Source: RGIG4097 sp937885645
GTDB lineage: Bacteria > Bacillota > Clostridia > Christensenellales > CAG-917
Length of the DNA: 54,184 bases
Direction of reading: 5' to 3'
NCBI GenBank assembly: GCA_937885645.1
Contig: CALABJ010000025.1
Span: forward strand, 1 to 54,184
In this document: positions 27,483 through 38,133 of the stretch, piece after piece
How positions within the stretch are numbered: position 1 is the first letter of the stretch
Layout: every line of letters starts with the position of its first letter
Notes under the pieces: generated by a model
Databases searched by the model: none
The model's input: the letters and a program-made list of their open reading frames with translations, nothing else
What the model was told of the DNA's origin: nothing
Made by a program: the position numbers and the translations under genes

Positions 27483-29441
27483 TTAATCTAGTTCCGCCAT
27501 ACCAGTGTACAGTTGATGATATCTGCCCTTCAACTGCAAAAGTTCATCGTGGTTGCCTCTTTCAATGATTTCGCCGTGTTCAAGCACCAAAATCATATCT
27601 GCGTTGCGGACGGTGGACAATCTGTGGGCTATGATGAACACTGTTCTGCCCTGCATAAGTTTGTCCATGCCCTCACTGATCAGCTTCTCGGTGCGGGTGT
27701 CAATGCTGCTTGTTGCTTCGTCAAGAATAAGCACGGGAGGGTTGGCTACTGCGGCTCTTGCAATAGCAAGGAGTTGTCTTTGTCCTTGACTGAGATTTGC
27801 GCCGTCACCACTGAGCATTGTGTCGTAGCCCTCGGGCAAGTGAGAGATGAAATAGTGGGCGTTGGCAAGTTTTGCGGCGTTTTCCACTTCCTCATCGGTG
27901 GCGTCAAGTTTGCCAAACCTTATGTTGTCACGGACAGTGCCTGTGAAGAGGTGGGTGTCTTGAAGCACCATTGCCATTGAGTGACGGAGATCGTCTTTCT
28001 TGATCTTGGTGATGTTGATGTTGTCGTATCTTATCTTGCCCTCTGTGACGTCGTAGAAGCGGTTGATAAGGTTGGTGATGGTGGTTTTGCCTGCACCGGT
28101 TGAGCCAACAAGGGCTATCTTTTGACCGGGTTTTGCTTCCATATACACGTTTTTCAACACGGTCTTTTCGGGCACGTAGCCAAAGGTGACGTTTTCAAAC
28201 TCCACTTCGCCTTGCCACTTGACGTAGGTTGTGGTGTTGTCAGCCTTGTGGTAGTGTTTCCATGCCCAGATGCCTGTGTACTCGGCGCACTCGATGATGT
28301 TGCCCTCTTCGTCCTCTCTTGCGTTGACAAGGGTGACGTAGCCTTCGTCGCTCTCTTCCTCTTGATCTAGAAGATCAAAGATACGCTCTGCACCTGCAAG
28401 GGCCATCATAATGCCGTTGACTTGTTGTGCCATTTGAGAGATGGGGGCGTTGAATTGACGTGAGTATTGCAAGAAGGACACCAGTCCGCCCCAAGTCATG
28501 CCAAGGAAGCCTGTGGTTGCCATAATGGTGCCTACAACCGCTGTGAGGGCGTAGTTGACGTAGCCAAGGTTGCCCATGATAGGCATAAGCACGTTGGCGT
28601 AGGTGTGTGCCTTCCGTGAGGCAAAGCCCAGTGCATTGTTTCTGTCGGCAAAGTCCTTGATTTCTTGGGTTTCGTGGCAGAACACCTTGACCACTTTCAG
28701 GCCTTCGATATGCTCTTCAACAAAGCCGTTCAGTGCGCCTACCTCTTTTTGTTGGCGTACAAAGTGCTTTCCACTCTTGCCTGCGATATATTTGGTGACT
28801 ACCATACCAACCACTATCATAACTATTATGCACAGTGTCAGTACGGGGCTTATGACCATCATCATCACAAAGATGCCTATGATCGTCAAGGATTGTGAAA
28901 TGATGTTGGGGAGCGCGCCTGACAACAACTCACGGAGAGTGTCTGTGTCGTTGGTGAAAAGACTCATCAATTCGCCGTGAGTGTGGGTGTCAAAATACTT
29001 GATGGGGAGGGCTTGCATCTTGACGAAAAGACTGTCACGGACGTTTTGGAGAACTTTGGTTGTGATGTATGTGACTGAATAATTATACAAGTAGTGCATC
29101 AGTGCTCCGCAGACGTAGACTGCAGCCATGACGCCTACCATAATTGCAAAGTCCGTGGTGGTGACAACGGCTGCACGTGCAGCATAAGTTGCGGTGGTGA
29201 TGACCCCTGCTTTGTAGGCAAGAGGGAGAATGTATTGATCAATCACAACACTGAGGAGGAAAGTGCCTCCAACGCTTGTAAATACGTGACCGATCAAGCA
29301 TGCAAGTGCCACTGCCAAACGGGCTTTGTAGGGCTTGAGATAAGTGAGCACACGTTTCAGTGCCTTCATAGGGCTCTTTGCCACAATGCGCTTTCCGCCC
29401 TTTCTCATATCCTTTTCCATATTCTTCATTTTCTTAGCCAT
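27483..29441 (-). CDS. ABC exporter half-transporter, catalytic partner
   Basis: A 652-residue type IV ABC exporter subunit: six-helix membrane domain in the first ~350 residues, then a nucleotide-binding domain. Walker A is GSTGAGKTT (about 442), the signature LSQGQRQ, and Walker B with the catalytic glutamate ILDEATSSID (about 570), so this half has the complete site. A ~45-residue insert (DEGYVTLVNAREDEEGN to GIWAWKHYHKAD) between the domains is characteristic of this exporter subgroup. The ATG at 29441 is preferred over a GTG three codons upstream because GGGAGG lies 8 bases before it and overlaps the GTG. It overlaps the end of the partner gene by 8 bases. It likely exports drugs or other amphiphiles; the substrate is unknown. 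Confidence 0.9.
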   Translation of the reverse strand: MAKKMKNMEKDMRKGGKRIVAKSPMKALKRVLTYLKPYKARLAVALACLIGHVFTSVGGTFLLSVVIDQYILPLAYKAGVITTATYAARAAVVTTTDFAIMVGVMAAVYVCGALMHYLYNYSVTYITTKVLQNVRDSLFVKMQALPIKYFDTHTHGELMSLFTNDTDTLRELLSGALPNIISQSLTIIGIFVMMMVISPVLTLCIIVMIVVGMVVTKYIAGKSGKHFVRQQKEVGALNGFVEEHIEGLKVVKVFCHETQEIKDFADRNNALGFASRKAHTYANVLMPIMGNLGYVNYALTAVVGTIMATTGFLGMTWGGLVSFLQYSRQFNAPISQMAQQVNGIMMALAGAERIFDLLDQEEESDEGYVTLVNAREDEEGNIIECAEYTGIWAWKHYHKADNTTTYVKWQGEVEFENVTFGYVPEKTVLKNVYMEAKPGQKIALVGSTGAGKTTITNLINRFYDVTEGKIRYDNINITKIKKDDLRHSMAMVLQDTHLFTGTVRDNIRFGKLDATDEEVENAAKLANAHYFISHLPEGYDTMLSGDGANLSQGQRQLLAIARAAVANPPVLILDEATSSIDTRTEKLISEGMDKLMQGRTVFIIAHRLSTVRNADMILVLEHGEIIERGNHDELLQLKGRYHQLYTGMAELD

Positions 29442-31272
29442 CGATGTCACCTCCCTTTTGAGAGTTGTAGATGTCTTGATAGACGTGGTTTGATGCCAAA
29501 AGTTCCTCGTGAGTGCCGATGGCGTCGATGCGTCCGTTGTTCATAATGATGATGCGATCCGCATCTTCAACGGAAGCAATACGTTGAGCAATGATGATGA
29601 CGGTTGTGTCGCCAAATTCTTCTTTGAGTCCTGCTCTGATTGAAGCGTCTGTGGCGGTGTCAACTGCGGAGGTTGAATCGTCCAAAATCATTATTTTCGG
29701 GTGTTTAAGTAGCGCTCTTGCTATTGTTAACCTTTGTTTCTGTCCACCAGACACGTTTACGCCACCCTGTCCAAGTTCGGTTTCATAGCCGTCGGGGAAG
29801 GACATAATGAAGTCGTGGGCTTGGGCAACTTTGGTTGCGTGGATTATCTCTTCTTCGGTGGCATCGGGGTTGCCCCAAAGGAGGTTTTCTCTTATTGTGC
29901 CACTGAACAAAACGTTCTTTTGAAGCACCATACCTATGCTGTTTCTAAGGTTGTCAAGTTTGTAGTCCTTGACGTTTACTCCACCGACTTTCACCTCTCC
30001 GTCAAAGGTGTCATAGAGGCGAGGTATGAGTTGGACAAGGGTGGTCTTGGCACTGCCTGTGCCACCGATGATGCCTATTGTTTCACCACTCTTTATGTGG
30101 AGGTCGATGTTTTCAAGGTTCAAAACGTCGGGGTTGTTGCTGTATGAAAAATCAACGTTGTCAAAGTCAATGCTGCCGTCTGCGGGGGTGATGTCAAGAG
30201 CGTCTTCTTTGTCCGTAATATCGATGACTTCATCAAAGATTTCACCGATACGTTGCATTGATGCACGGCACATAACTATGTTGATGAAGATGATTGCAAT
30301 CATCATCAAAGACATCATAATTTGCATAACAAAGTTGAGGAATGCGGACAAATCACCCACTGCCATTTTGCCTGCAATGATGTTGTTTCCGCCAAGCCAA
30401 ACTATTGCAATTATGCAAGCATATACCAAAATATTCATCAAAGGAAATGCTGTGATGATTATTTTTTCTGCACTGATTTGAAGTTTTTGTGCTGCTGCAC
30501 TGACCTTCTTGAAACGGTCTATTTCATAGTCCGCTCTCACAAAGGCTTTGACTGCACGGATGCCAACCAAGTTCTCTTGAGTTGCCTCGTTGAGGTGGTC
30601 GTACTTTTTCAGCATCTTCTCAAAACGAGGGAATACGATTGTCACGCCAACACCTACGCCCAGCGCCAGTATGGGCAGTGCGATTGCAAATGCTATGGAC
30701 AGAGTGGGTTGGATGAGGATTGCCATGGTCAGTGCCATCACCAGCATAAAGGGCGAGCGGACCATCGTGCGGACAATCATCATATATGCAAACTGAATAT
30801 TGTTGACGTCCGTGGTCAGTCTTGTGACGATTGATGCTGTGTTGTAGTGGTCAAGGTTGGCAAAACTGAATTGCTCTATCTTGTTAAACAGTGTACGGCG
30901 GATGTTCATGCCAAAGCCTGTGGCGGCTTGGGCGGCAAATTTTCCGCTGAGCATACCGCATACTAGGGCAAGAAGTGCCATCACAACCATAATCGCTCCG
31001 CATACAACAATAAACGTGGTGCGGTCGTACAGCGTAAATACGGGGGTGCTTGTGCCTGCCATTTCAAGACAGAAGGTGAACTCGGTTGCGCCCTCCCTCA
31101 TGCCTACGTTGAGGATTTGCGACATGACAATGGGGATGAACACGTCAAAAACAACCTCAATGGCAACAAGCAGTGCTGCAAGAATTGACGGTGTCTTATA
31201 GTCGCTGACACAGGTCAAAAACTGATTTAATGCATTTCTGCTTATTTTTTTGTTTTCTCTTTTCTTTTCCAT
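29434..31272 (-). CDS. ABC exporter half-transporter, degenerate-site partner
   Basis: A 612-residue half-transporter with an N-terminal six-helix domain and a C-terminal nucleotide-binding domain. Walker A is GGTGSAKTT (about 401-409), where the glycine before the lysine is replaced by alanine; the signature is VSGGQKQR; Walker B is MILDDSTSAVD (about 527), with Asp instead of the catalytic Glu. Such asymmetry defines heterodimeric exporters like LmrCD and TM287/288, where one ATP site hydrolyses and the other stays occupied. It pairs with the gene at 27483. It follows the MarR gene by 35 bases, which points to drug- or signal-responsive control. Confidence 0.92.
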   Translation of the reverse strand: MEKKRENKKISRNALNQFLTCVSDYKTPSILAALLVAIEVVFDVFIPIVMSQILNVGMREGATEFTFCLEMAGTSTPVFTLYDRTTFIVVCGAIMVVMALLALVCGMLSGKFAAQAATGFGMNIRRTLFNKIEQFSFANLDHYNTASIVTRLTTDVNNIQFAYMMIVRTMVRSPFMLVMALTMAILIQPTLSIAFAIALPILALGVGVGVTIVFPRFEKMLKKYDHLNEATQENLVGIRAVKAFVRADYEIDRFKKVSAAAQKLQISAEKIIITAFPLMNILVYACIIAIVWLGGNNIIAGKMAVGDLSAFLNFVMQIMMSLMMIAIIFINIVMCRASMQRIGEIFDEVIDITDKEDALDITPADGSIDFDNVDFSYSNNPDVLNLENIDLHIKSGETIGIIGGTGSAKTTLVQLIPRLYDTFDGEVKVGGVNVKDYKLDNLRNSIGMVLQKNVLFSGTIRENLLWGNPDATEEEIIHATKVAQAHDFIMSFPDGYETELGQGGVNVSGGQKQRLTIARALLKHPKIMILDDSTSAVDTATDASIRAGLKEEFGDTTVIIIAQRIASVEDADRIIIMNNGRIDAIGTHEELLASNHVYQDIYNSQKGGDIDG

Positions 31273-31307
31273 ATATTCCTCTGCGCGTATGCGCCTACAA
31301 ATTTCAA

Positions 31308-31763
31308 TTATTTTGCCAACATGCTTGCAAGATTTGATTTGATCTTGTCATAGACCACGTAAAAGTATTCAAGTTCCTCAGGGGTTATGCCCTCTTTCAG
31401 TTTTTCCTCAGTTTCCTTGAAGGACTTTTCAACGCCTCTGCTGACTTCCATTGCTTTGTCGGTCAGTATAATCTTTTTGAGACGGGCATCACTCTCTAAG
31501 GGTTGACGAGTGATAAGTCCGTTCTTTTCCATAAGTTTCAGGATTTCGCTGGCAGTGCTACGACGCATCTCAAAGACTGCCTCCACGTCCTTTTGGAATA
31601 CGTCCCTCTTTTCACACTCACGTCTAAGATATCCCAAAACGTAACTGTGCATGCCGGTAAGGTTTTCGCATTCCTTCAGGAAAGGCGATGAGCAGTGCAC
31701 TCTCCTCAAAAGGTTTGAAAGGCACTTGATGTCCCTTGCCACTATAACTTTGTTTTCTTCCAT
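31308..31763 (-). CDS. MarR-family transcriptional regulator
   Basis: A 151-residue winged-helix protein. The helix-turn-helix and wing are seen in QKDVEAVFEMRRSTASEILK, then MEKNGLITRQPLESDARLKK, whose D-x-R wing motif is typical of MarR. The flanking helices (residues 1-40 and 110-151) would form the dimer. It is the first gene of an operon with the ABC exporter pair, an arrangement where MarR represses itself and the pump until a ligand binds. Two near-identical palindromes at 31833 and 31895 flank the operon promoter and are the probable operators. The inducer is unknown. Confidence 0.92.
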   Translation of the reverse strand: MEENKVIVARDIKCLSNLLRRVHCSSPFLKECENLTGMHSYVLGYLRRECEKRDVFQKDVEAVFEMRRSTASEILKLMEKNGLITRQPLESDARLKKIILTDKAMEVSRGVEKSFKETEEKLKEGITPEELEYFYVVYDKIKSNLASMLAK

Positions 31764-31832
31764 AAATACCTACCCATGGTTTTCATTTGAATTTGTCAAT
31801 AAGTAAATCAGTGTATGTCAAAGCGGGTGAAA

Positions 31833-31850
31833 TTGTTAGTTGACGAACAA
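31833..31850. promoter_or_regulatory. Probable MarR operator 1
   Basis: TTGTTAGTTGACGAACAA is an imperfect palindrome (14 of 18 positions symmetric). It lies just downstream of the -10 box and covers the predicted transcription start. Confidence 0.7.
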
Positions 31851-31851
31851 T

Positions 31852-31880
31852 ATTATATTCCTCACGGGTGTAGGTGTCAA
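31852..31880 (-). promoter_or_regulatory. Promoter of the marR-ABC operon
   Basis: On the minus strand, TTGACA (31875-31880) and TATAAT (31852-31857) with a 17 bp spacer: a full consensus sigma-A promoter. Such a strong promoter fits control by repression. Confidence 0.88.
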
Positions 31881-31894
31881 CAGATTTTAGAAAA

Positions 31895-31912
31895 AAGTTC
31901 GTAAACTAACAA
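31895..31912. promoter_or_regulatory. Probable MarR operator 2
   Basis: Its 16-base core GTTCGTAAACTAACAA is the reverse complement of operator 1 at 15 of 16 positions. It lies upstream of the -35 box, centred 62 bp (about six helical turns) from operator 1. Confidence 0.7.
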
Positions 31913-32047
31913 TTTTAATTTTGATTTAATTTTGTCATTGATTTTGTGGTGGGAAATCACCTATCTTTTATGTGAAAACGTCAGGTGATTTTATAGTGAT
32001 AATCAGGGTGTTTTGGCGGCAATAATACTAGTGTTTTTGGCAAGAAA
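31913..32047. other. Intergenic tract with a 9 bp inverted repeat
   Basis: AAATCACCT (31954-31962) and AGGTGATTT (31983-31991) are perfect arms around a 20-base spacer. No gene is seen. It is upstream of the marR promoter and downstream of the sdaA terminator, so an additional regulator site for the exporter operon is possible. Confidence 0.4.
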
Positions 32048-32077
32048 AAACGCAGTGAGGTTAAGTCCACTGCGTTT
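32043..32077 (-). terminator. Terminator of sdaA
   Basis: Stem AAACGCAGTG/CACTGCGTTT (32048-32057, 32068-32077) with a 10-base loop and a minus-strand T-run, 66 bases after the sdaA stop. Confidence 0.85.
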
Positions 32078-32143
32078 GAAATTCTTGTCGTGTTTTGTCA
32101 AAATAAAGGGTTTAACACTCGGTTTTTGACGGATAAAGTGCTT

Positions 32144-33355
32144 TTAGTCGCAACTGAAGGATTTATAATACATCTTGGCAAGACCACCTTCGCTGGTCTC
32201 ACGATACTCGCTTCTGAGGTCCTTGCCCGTTTGATACATCGTGTCGATGACGGTGTCAAATGAGATCATACGGGACGAGGTCAAGAAGTTGGCAAGGGAC
32301 ACGGCGTTCAAAGCTCGCATTGCTGCAACTGCGTTGCGTTCAATACAAGGGATTTGCACAAGGCCCCCAATGGGGTCACAGGTCAGTCCAAGGTGGTGCT
32401 CCATTGCAACTTCTGCAGCGTATTCAATTTGGTCGAAGTCCATGCCGTAAAGTTCCGCTGCGCCTGCTGCCGCCATACAACAGGCAGAGCCAACCTCTGC
32501 TTGACAACCACATTCTGCCCCTGAAATTGAGGCATTGTGTTTGATGAGGTTGCCTATTATTCCTGCGGTTGCAAGGGCGCGCAAGATGTCCTTGTTTGAA
32601 TAGGAATGTCTGTCAAGAAGATATTGAAGCACCGCAGGCACAATGCCACAAGCACCACAAGTGGGGGCTGTGACGATTGGCTCGCCGGCTGCGTTTTCCT
32701 CACTGACTGCAAAGGCGTAGGAGCACACAAGACGATTCTCTCTCGTTTCGGGACTTTCGTCTATATGCTTTTGACGATACAGCATTCTTGCCTTTCTTTC
32801 TGTGCCAAGACCTCCTGGCAATATGCCAGTGGCTTTGAGACCTGCCTTGATGGATTTTTGCATTTGGTGCCAGATTTCATCAAGGAAATCCCATATCTCT
32901 TCACCCTCAAATCTTTCTACATATTCGGGGATGGTGATGTCGTTTTCCTCGCAATACTTGCGGATTTCTTCATAGGAGTTGTGGGGATAGACTTCCTCAG
33001 GGACGTATGAGGCTTCACCCTCAATCTCGATTGCTCCGCCACCAACACTGCATACACGCCAATGTCCGTGCTCTTCATCCCCTACCATTGCGTACATGTC
33101 CATGGTGTTGGGGTGAGGGACGTCATTTGTTTCCTTGTCAAAGATGACCTTGACGGGTTTGGTGAAGGTCTTTTCCAAGACGGTGTTTGTGCCGTGGCCT
33201 TTGCCAGTGAGGGCAAGAGAGCCGTAAAGCACCACCAGATAGCTTTCTGCATCTGGATATTTTTGCTCAAACAGTTTTGCTGCTTTTTCAGGGCCTATTG
33301 TGTGGGATGATGAAGGTCCACGGCCGGTTTTGTAGAGTTCTTTAAGACTTTTCAT
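32144..33355 (-). CDS. sdaA: L-serine dehydratase, single-chain iron-sulfur type
   Basis: A 403-residue enzyme that deaminates L-serine to pyruvate and ammonia in the cytosol. The beta-type part comes first (GRGPSSSHTIGPEKAA, the family signature near residue 12) and the alpha-type catalytic part second, with the cysteines that hold a 4Fe-4S cluster: APTCGACGIVPAV, ECGCQAEVGSACCMAAAG and GLTCDPIGGLVQIPC. Single-chain fusion of alpha and beta is one of the known forms. The promoter has an extended -10 only 15 bases before the ATG, so the mRNA would have a leader of 7-8 bases and no SD. It is monocistronic and divergent from typA. It complements the glycine-cleavage operon downstream in serine/glycine breakdown. 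Confidence 0.95.
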   Translation of the reverse strand: MKSLKELYKTGRGPSSSHTIGPEKAAKLFEQKYPDAESYLVVLYGSLALTGKGHGTNTVLEKTFTKPVKVIFDKETNDVPHPNTMDMYAMVGDEEHGHWRVCSVGGGAIEIEGEASYVPEEVYPHNSYEEIRKYCEENDITIPEYVERFEGEEIWDFLDEIWHQMQKSIKAGLKATGILPGGLGTERKARMLYRQKHIDESPETRENRLVCSYAFAVSEENAAGEPIVTAPTCGACGIVPAVLQYLLDRHSYSNKDILRALATAGIIGNLIKHNASISGAECGCQAEVGSACCMAAAGAAELYGMDFDQIEYAAEVAMEHHLGLTCDPIGGLVQIPCIERNAVAAMRALNAVSLANFLTSSRMISFDTVIDTMYQTGKDLRSEYRETSEGGLAKMYYKSFSCD

Positions 33356-33369
33356 AAGGCATCGACATA

Positions 33370-33378
33370 ATTATAGCA
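33370..33378 (-). promoter_or_regulatory. Extended -10 promoter of sdaA
   Basis: Minus-strand TGCTATAAT: a TG-extended, perfect -10 (33370-33375). The -35 at 17 bp is weak. The predicted start is near 33363, about 8 bases from the start codon. Confidence 0.6.
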
Positions 33379-33435
33379 CAACCATTTCATCAAGTCCATA
33401 GTGAAAAGTCAATAATTCATTTTTTTCAAATTTTC

Positions 33436-33456
33436 CAAATAGTTGCAAACTATTTG
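33436..33456. promoter_or_regulatory. Perfect 9 bp inverted repeat over the typA -35
   Basis: CAAATAGTT (33436-33444) and AACTATTTG (33448-33456) around the centre GCA. The right arm overlaps the -35 box of typA by three bases, which is where a repressor operator would sit. The AGTTGCAAACT core resembles MarR-family sites (recollection, not checked). Confidence 0.55.
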
Positions 33457-33482
33457 CCAAAGTCCTCTCGTTGTGGTATCAT
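33454..33482 (+). promoter_or_regulatory. Promoter of typA
   Basis: TTGCCA (33454-33459) and TATCAT (33477-33482), 17 bp spacer. The predicted leader is about 63 nt. Confidence 0.65.
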
Positions 33483-33551
33483 ACGCAAAGGTTATCACAC
33501 ACCCACGGGCACGAGCCCAAAATCCAAATGAACCACTGAAAGCAGGATATT

Positions 33552-35381
<1,830 letters not shown>

Positions 35382-35420
35382 TCGGCATTCTAACCCAACA
35401 AAACCCAAAAAGGACAAAAC

Positions 35421-35450
35421 AAAAAGGACTGCAATCGCAGTCCTTTTTTT
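35421..35450 (+). terminator. Terminator of typA (bidirectional)
   Basis: Stem AAAAAGGACTGC/GCAGTCCTTTTT around loop AATC, with T7 on plus. It lies between convergent typA and the lipoprotein gene and could serve both. Confidence 0.9.
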
Positions 35451-35507
35451 GTTGTGATTTGTGAGTTTTGAGTTGCAACGAGTTAACCCCGCGCATTTTC
35501 CGTTTGT

Positions 35508-38063
35508 TTATTCAGTTTGGTATTGAAGGCGGATAGATGCGGTGAATTGAAGGCGGATAGATACAGTGGCTTCAATTTCATCCCCCGATGAATAGTTGGC
35601 AACTCTCAGGATATACGTGCCCGGGGTGAGTGCGGACTCAACAACGTTTGTCACATCAAAAGCAGTATCTACCGTATATCTGCCGCCGACAACTGTTGTT
35701 CCGTCTTCTTTGTAGAGAGTGCAGTTGTAGCCATATCTAAACAAGCTGCATTCCTCGCTCACTGTAAAAACGTATTCAACGTATGAATTGTTTGTGGGCA
35801 AATTGACGGTCAACGTGGTGTATTCATCATAAGAAAGGGTGGTCAATCTTTCTTCTTGCACCCCTTCTCTAAACAACAAAATTCTCACGTTGCCTTTGAA
35901 ATATTGTCTTGTTCCGCCGCCATAAAGATTGAAATAATATCTTCCCTTTTCAAGGACGTAGTATTTTGCGTTGTCAATGGTGACGGTCTTGTTGTAATAT
36001 TCACCTTCGCTGTCGTCAACTGAGTATCCAGAAGGCTCTACACCTGCGATATGCTCAAATTCAAGGGCGTAATAACCGGGGATTTCAACGTCGAAATAAA
36101 ACTTGAATTCGCCATTGCCAACAAAGTATTCCTGCATTTCAGTGGTCAATGCTTGGGGCTCCCTTGACGGATTGCCCACAAAGGTCAAAACACCCTCGTA
36201 AACGGCGTCTTCGGTTTCACCATATTGATATTTGACCTCGAACACGTAGGTTTCACCTGCATTGAGATAACAAGTAAGGTAGTTTGATGCGGTGTATATG
36301 GCGTAGCCTTGATCAACAAGATCACCATCGTAAACAAGGATCGCCACGTCAAAACCGCTTTCAGTGGGGCTAAACTCGTATATGCCAGATTCTGTCGGTG
36401 TAAAACTGAATGCTTGCATATCACCCACTCTTTCAAGGTTGGCGGTGAACGCATTGCCGTCCATGGGTGTGGGATTTTCAATGTCGCCATAGTCGTCAAG
36501 AACAACACAGTCAACTTCCATGGTCAAAGTGGTTTTGCCATAGGGTACATAAACATTTTGAATAAAGTAGACTCCGGGTGCTAAGTATCTTTCGTAATGA
36601 ATTCCACCTTCTGCATCGTATATTGTGGTGGTCATGGGCTGTCCGCTGTTGAGACTTGTAAAGGTGTAAATTCCACCTTCGGTGACGAGGACAGGGAGAT
36701 AGTTGTCAATGCGTTGATTGTCTTCGTATTTGTCCTGTGAGATGACGTATTCAAAGGTCTCGGTGGTGCTGTTTACTGTCACCATGCCGGGTTTGAATTC
36801 CATTGCATGCTCAATGTCAGTGGCAAGAGCAAACTTTGAGTCCTCTTCGGAGTAGATTTCAACGGAAACCTCATTGACGTCAAACACGCTCAAATTGATG
36901 TACAAAGTGTTGTCTACGTATTCCTCTTGTTTTATGTCCTTATGCTCCACCTTGATTTCAAAGAAAAGTCCATCAGAAAAATCATAGGTATAGGTCACGT
37001 ACACTTTGTCAAGGTCGCAATCCAATTCAAGGGCATCAAATGACTGGACAAATGTGTCCTTATAATCGCCGTCTGCCATATCGCTAAAAGTTGTGTACGC
37101 ATAAAAAACCCCGTCACGATTGACGTATACTGCATTTTCATCAAGTAGCCCATCAAGGGGAGGAATCATCTCGTTCAGCATATCGCTGACTTCCCAAGGC
37201 AGCACTTCTTCTACGATAAGCCCGAACTTATTGTAATATTGATGATAGATTTTGCCATCGTCTCGGTTGTAGTAATAAACTTCGCCGTCATGGGCATATC
37301 TATAATTTTCTAGGTCTGCTTTTATGGTGCTGCGCACTGAATTTGACAAGTTGCGGTCGCTTCCGTAAACAGACTTAAAGGTGAAACCGGACTTTGCACT
37401 CATGCCATAGGTTTTTGTTGTGCCCATAGCTATGCCCATTGCCAAGGCGTTGATCTCCCCCTCTAATGCGTCTTTTATGGATTCGGAGTTTGCATAATCA
37501 CTTTCCAGCAGTTTTTCGTAGTCAGTGGGAGTGTAGTTATCTCCCAAGATGACGTAGCCTTCCACTGAATTGATTGTGATGTTGTCCGTGCCACTTTCAA
37601 CCTTGAACTCATAATAAGAGGGTTGACCTGATATCAAAGAGTATGCCTTGTTTTGATAGTCCGTTTCGTGAAGGATAAGCGTCTGCTCCTCCATCTCAAC
37701 GGAATATTTCATCGCTGCATAACTTGTTTGATACACTTTTGTGTTGACGGTATATTTGACTTCGCACGCCACGTCTAAAAATCCGTTTTTGGCAACGAAA
37801 GCGACGTAAGTGGTCGCCTTGGGAAATACGAGATCGTCACCGCTTGTTGAAAAGTCAAAGGTGCAATCCGTGTGCACTTTCACATCAAAATATTGCTCAA
37901 AATTCTCCTTGGTGAGCGATGTCGCTCCCTCAGGATAATCTGGCAAATCATCACTAGGAGGAGTAGGTTTGGGGTCACAAGCGACCACTGTCAAACACAA
38001 AATTGCAACCAAAATTGCCAGTGCAAAGATCTTAAAAACAGGTGTTCTAAATATGTTTTTCAT
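35508..38063 (-). CDS. Large surface lipoprotein with pre-peptidase-like beta domains
   Basis: An 851-residue lipoprotein. The signal peptide ends in a lipobox (LTVVAC, Cys29), followed by a Pro-rich linker (DPKPTPPSDD). The N-terminal half has no recognised domain. From about residue 520 there are repeats like the bacterial pre-peptidase C-terminal (PPC) beta-sandwich: MQAFSFTPTESGIYEFSPTE, LNAGETYVFEVKYQYG, then VEIPGYYALEFEH and LTPGTYILRVANYSSGDEIE. These are non-catalytic domains that bind or stabilise exoproteins. It would sit on the outer face of the membrane. It is monocistronic, behind a G10 tract and with no clear SD. The role is unknown; substrate capture or adhesion is possible. 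Confidence 0.8.
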   Translation of the reverse strand: MKNIFRTPVFKIFALAILVAILCLTVVACDPKPTPPSDDLPDYPEGATSLTKENFEQYFDVKVHTDCTFDFSTSGDDLVFPKATTYVAFVAKNGFLDVACEVKYTVNTKVYQTSYAAMKYSVEMEEQTLILHETDYQNKAYSLISGQPSYYEFKVESGTDNITINSVEGYVILGDNYTPTDYEKLLESDYANSESIKDALEGEINALAMGIAMGTTKTYGMSAKSGFTFKSVYGSDRNLSNSVRSTIKADLENYRYAHDGEVYYYNRDDGKIYHQYYNKFGLIVEEVLPWEVSDMLNEMIPPLDGLLDENAVYVNRDGVFYAYTTFSDMADGDYKDTFVQSFDALELDCDLDKVYVTYTYDFSDGLFFEIKVEHKDIKQEEYVDNTLYINLSVFDVNEVSVEIYSEEDSKFALATDIEHAMEFKPGMVTVNSTTETFEYVISQDKYEDNQRIDNYLPVLVTEGGIYTFTSLNSGQPMTTTIYDAEGGIHYERYLAPGVYFIQNVYVPYGKTTLTMEVDCVVLDDYGDIENPTPMDGNAFTANLERVGDMQAFSFTPTESGIYEFSPTESGFDVAILVYDGDLVDQGYAIYTASNYLTCYLNAGETYVFEVKYQYGETEDAVYEGVLTFVGNPSREPQALTTEMQEYFVGNGEFKFYFDVEIPGYYALEFEHIAGVEPSGYSVDDSEGEYYNKTVTIDNAKYYVLEKGRYYFNLYGGGTRQYFKGNVRILLFREGVQEERLTTLSYDEYTTLTVNLPTNNSYVEYVFTVSEECSLFRYGYNCTLYKEDGTTVVGGRYTVDTAFDVTNVVESALTPGTYILRVANYSSGDEIEATVSIRLQFTASIRLQYQTE

Positions 38064-38086
38064 AAAAATACGAGGGGATAACTCTA

Positions 38087-38096
38087 CCCCCCCCCC
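38087..38096 (-). repeat. G10 homopolymer upstream of the lipoprotein gene
   Basis: Ten consecutive G on the minus strand, 23 bases before the ATG at 38063 and next to a TTGAAT/ATTCAA inverted repeat (38100-38115). Long G tracts in promoters or leaders are classic slippage sites for phase variation. It may also be an error-prone base count. Confidence 0.6.
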
Positions 38097-38133
38097 ATTT
38101 TGAATTTTTATTCAATTTCTGAATGTCCTATCA

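Noticed and set aside
31085..31120. Third occurrence of CCTCAACGTAGG, inside the ABC transporter gene
   Set aside because: It encodes the normal ILNVG segment of the membrane domain and has no hairpin after it, so the match is coincidental.
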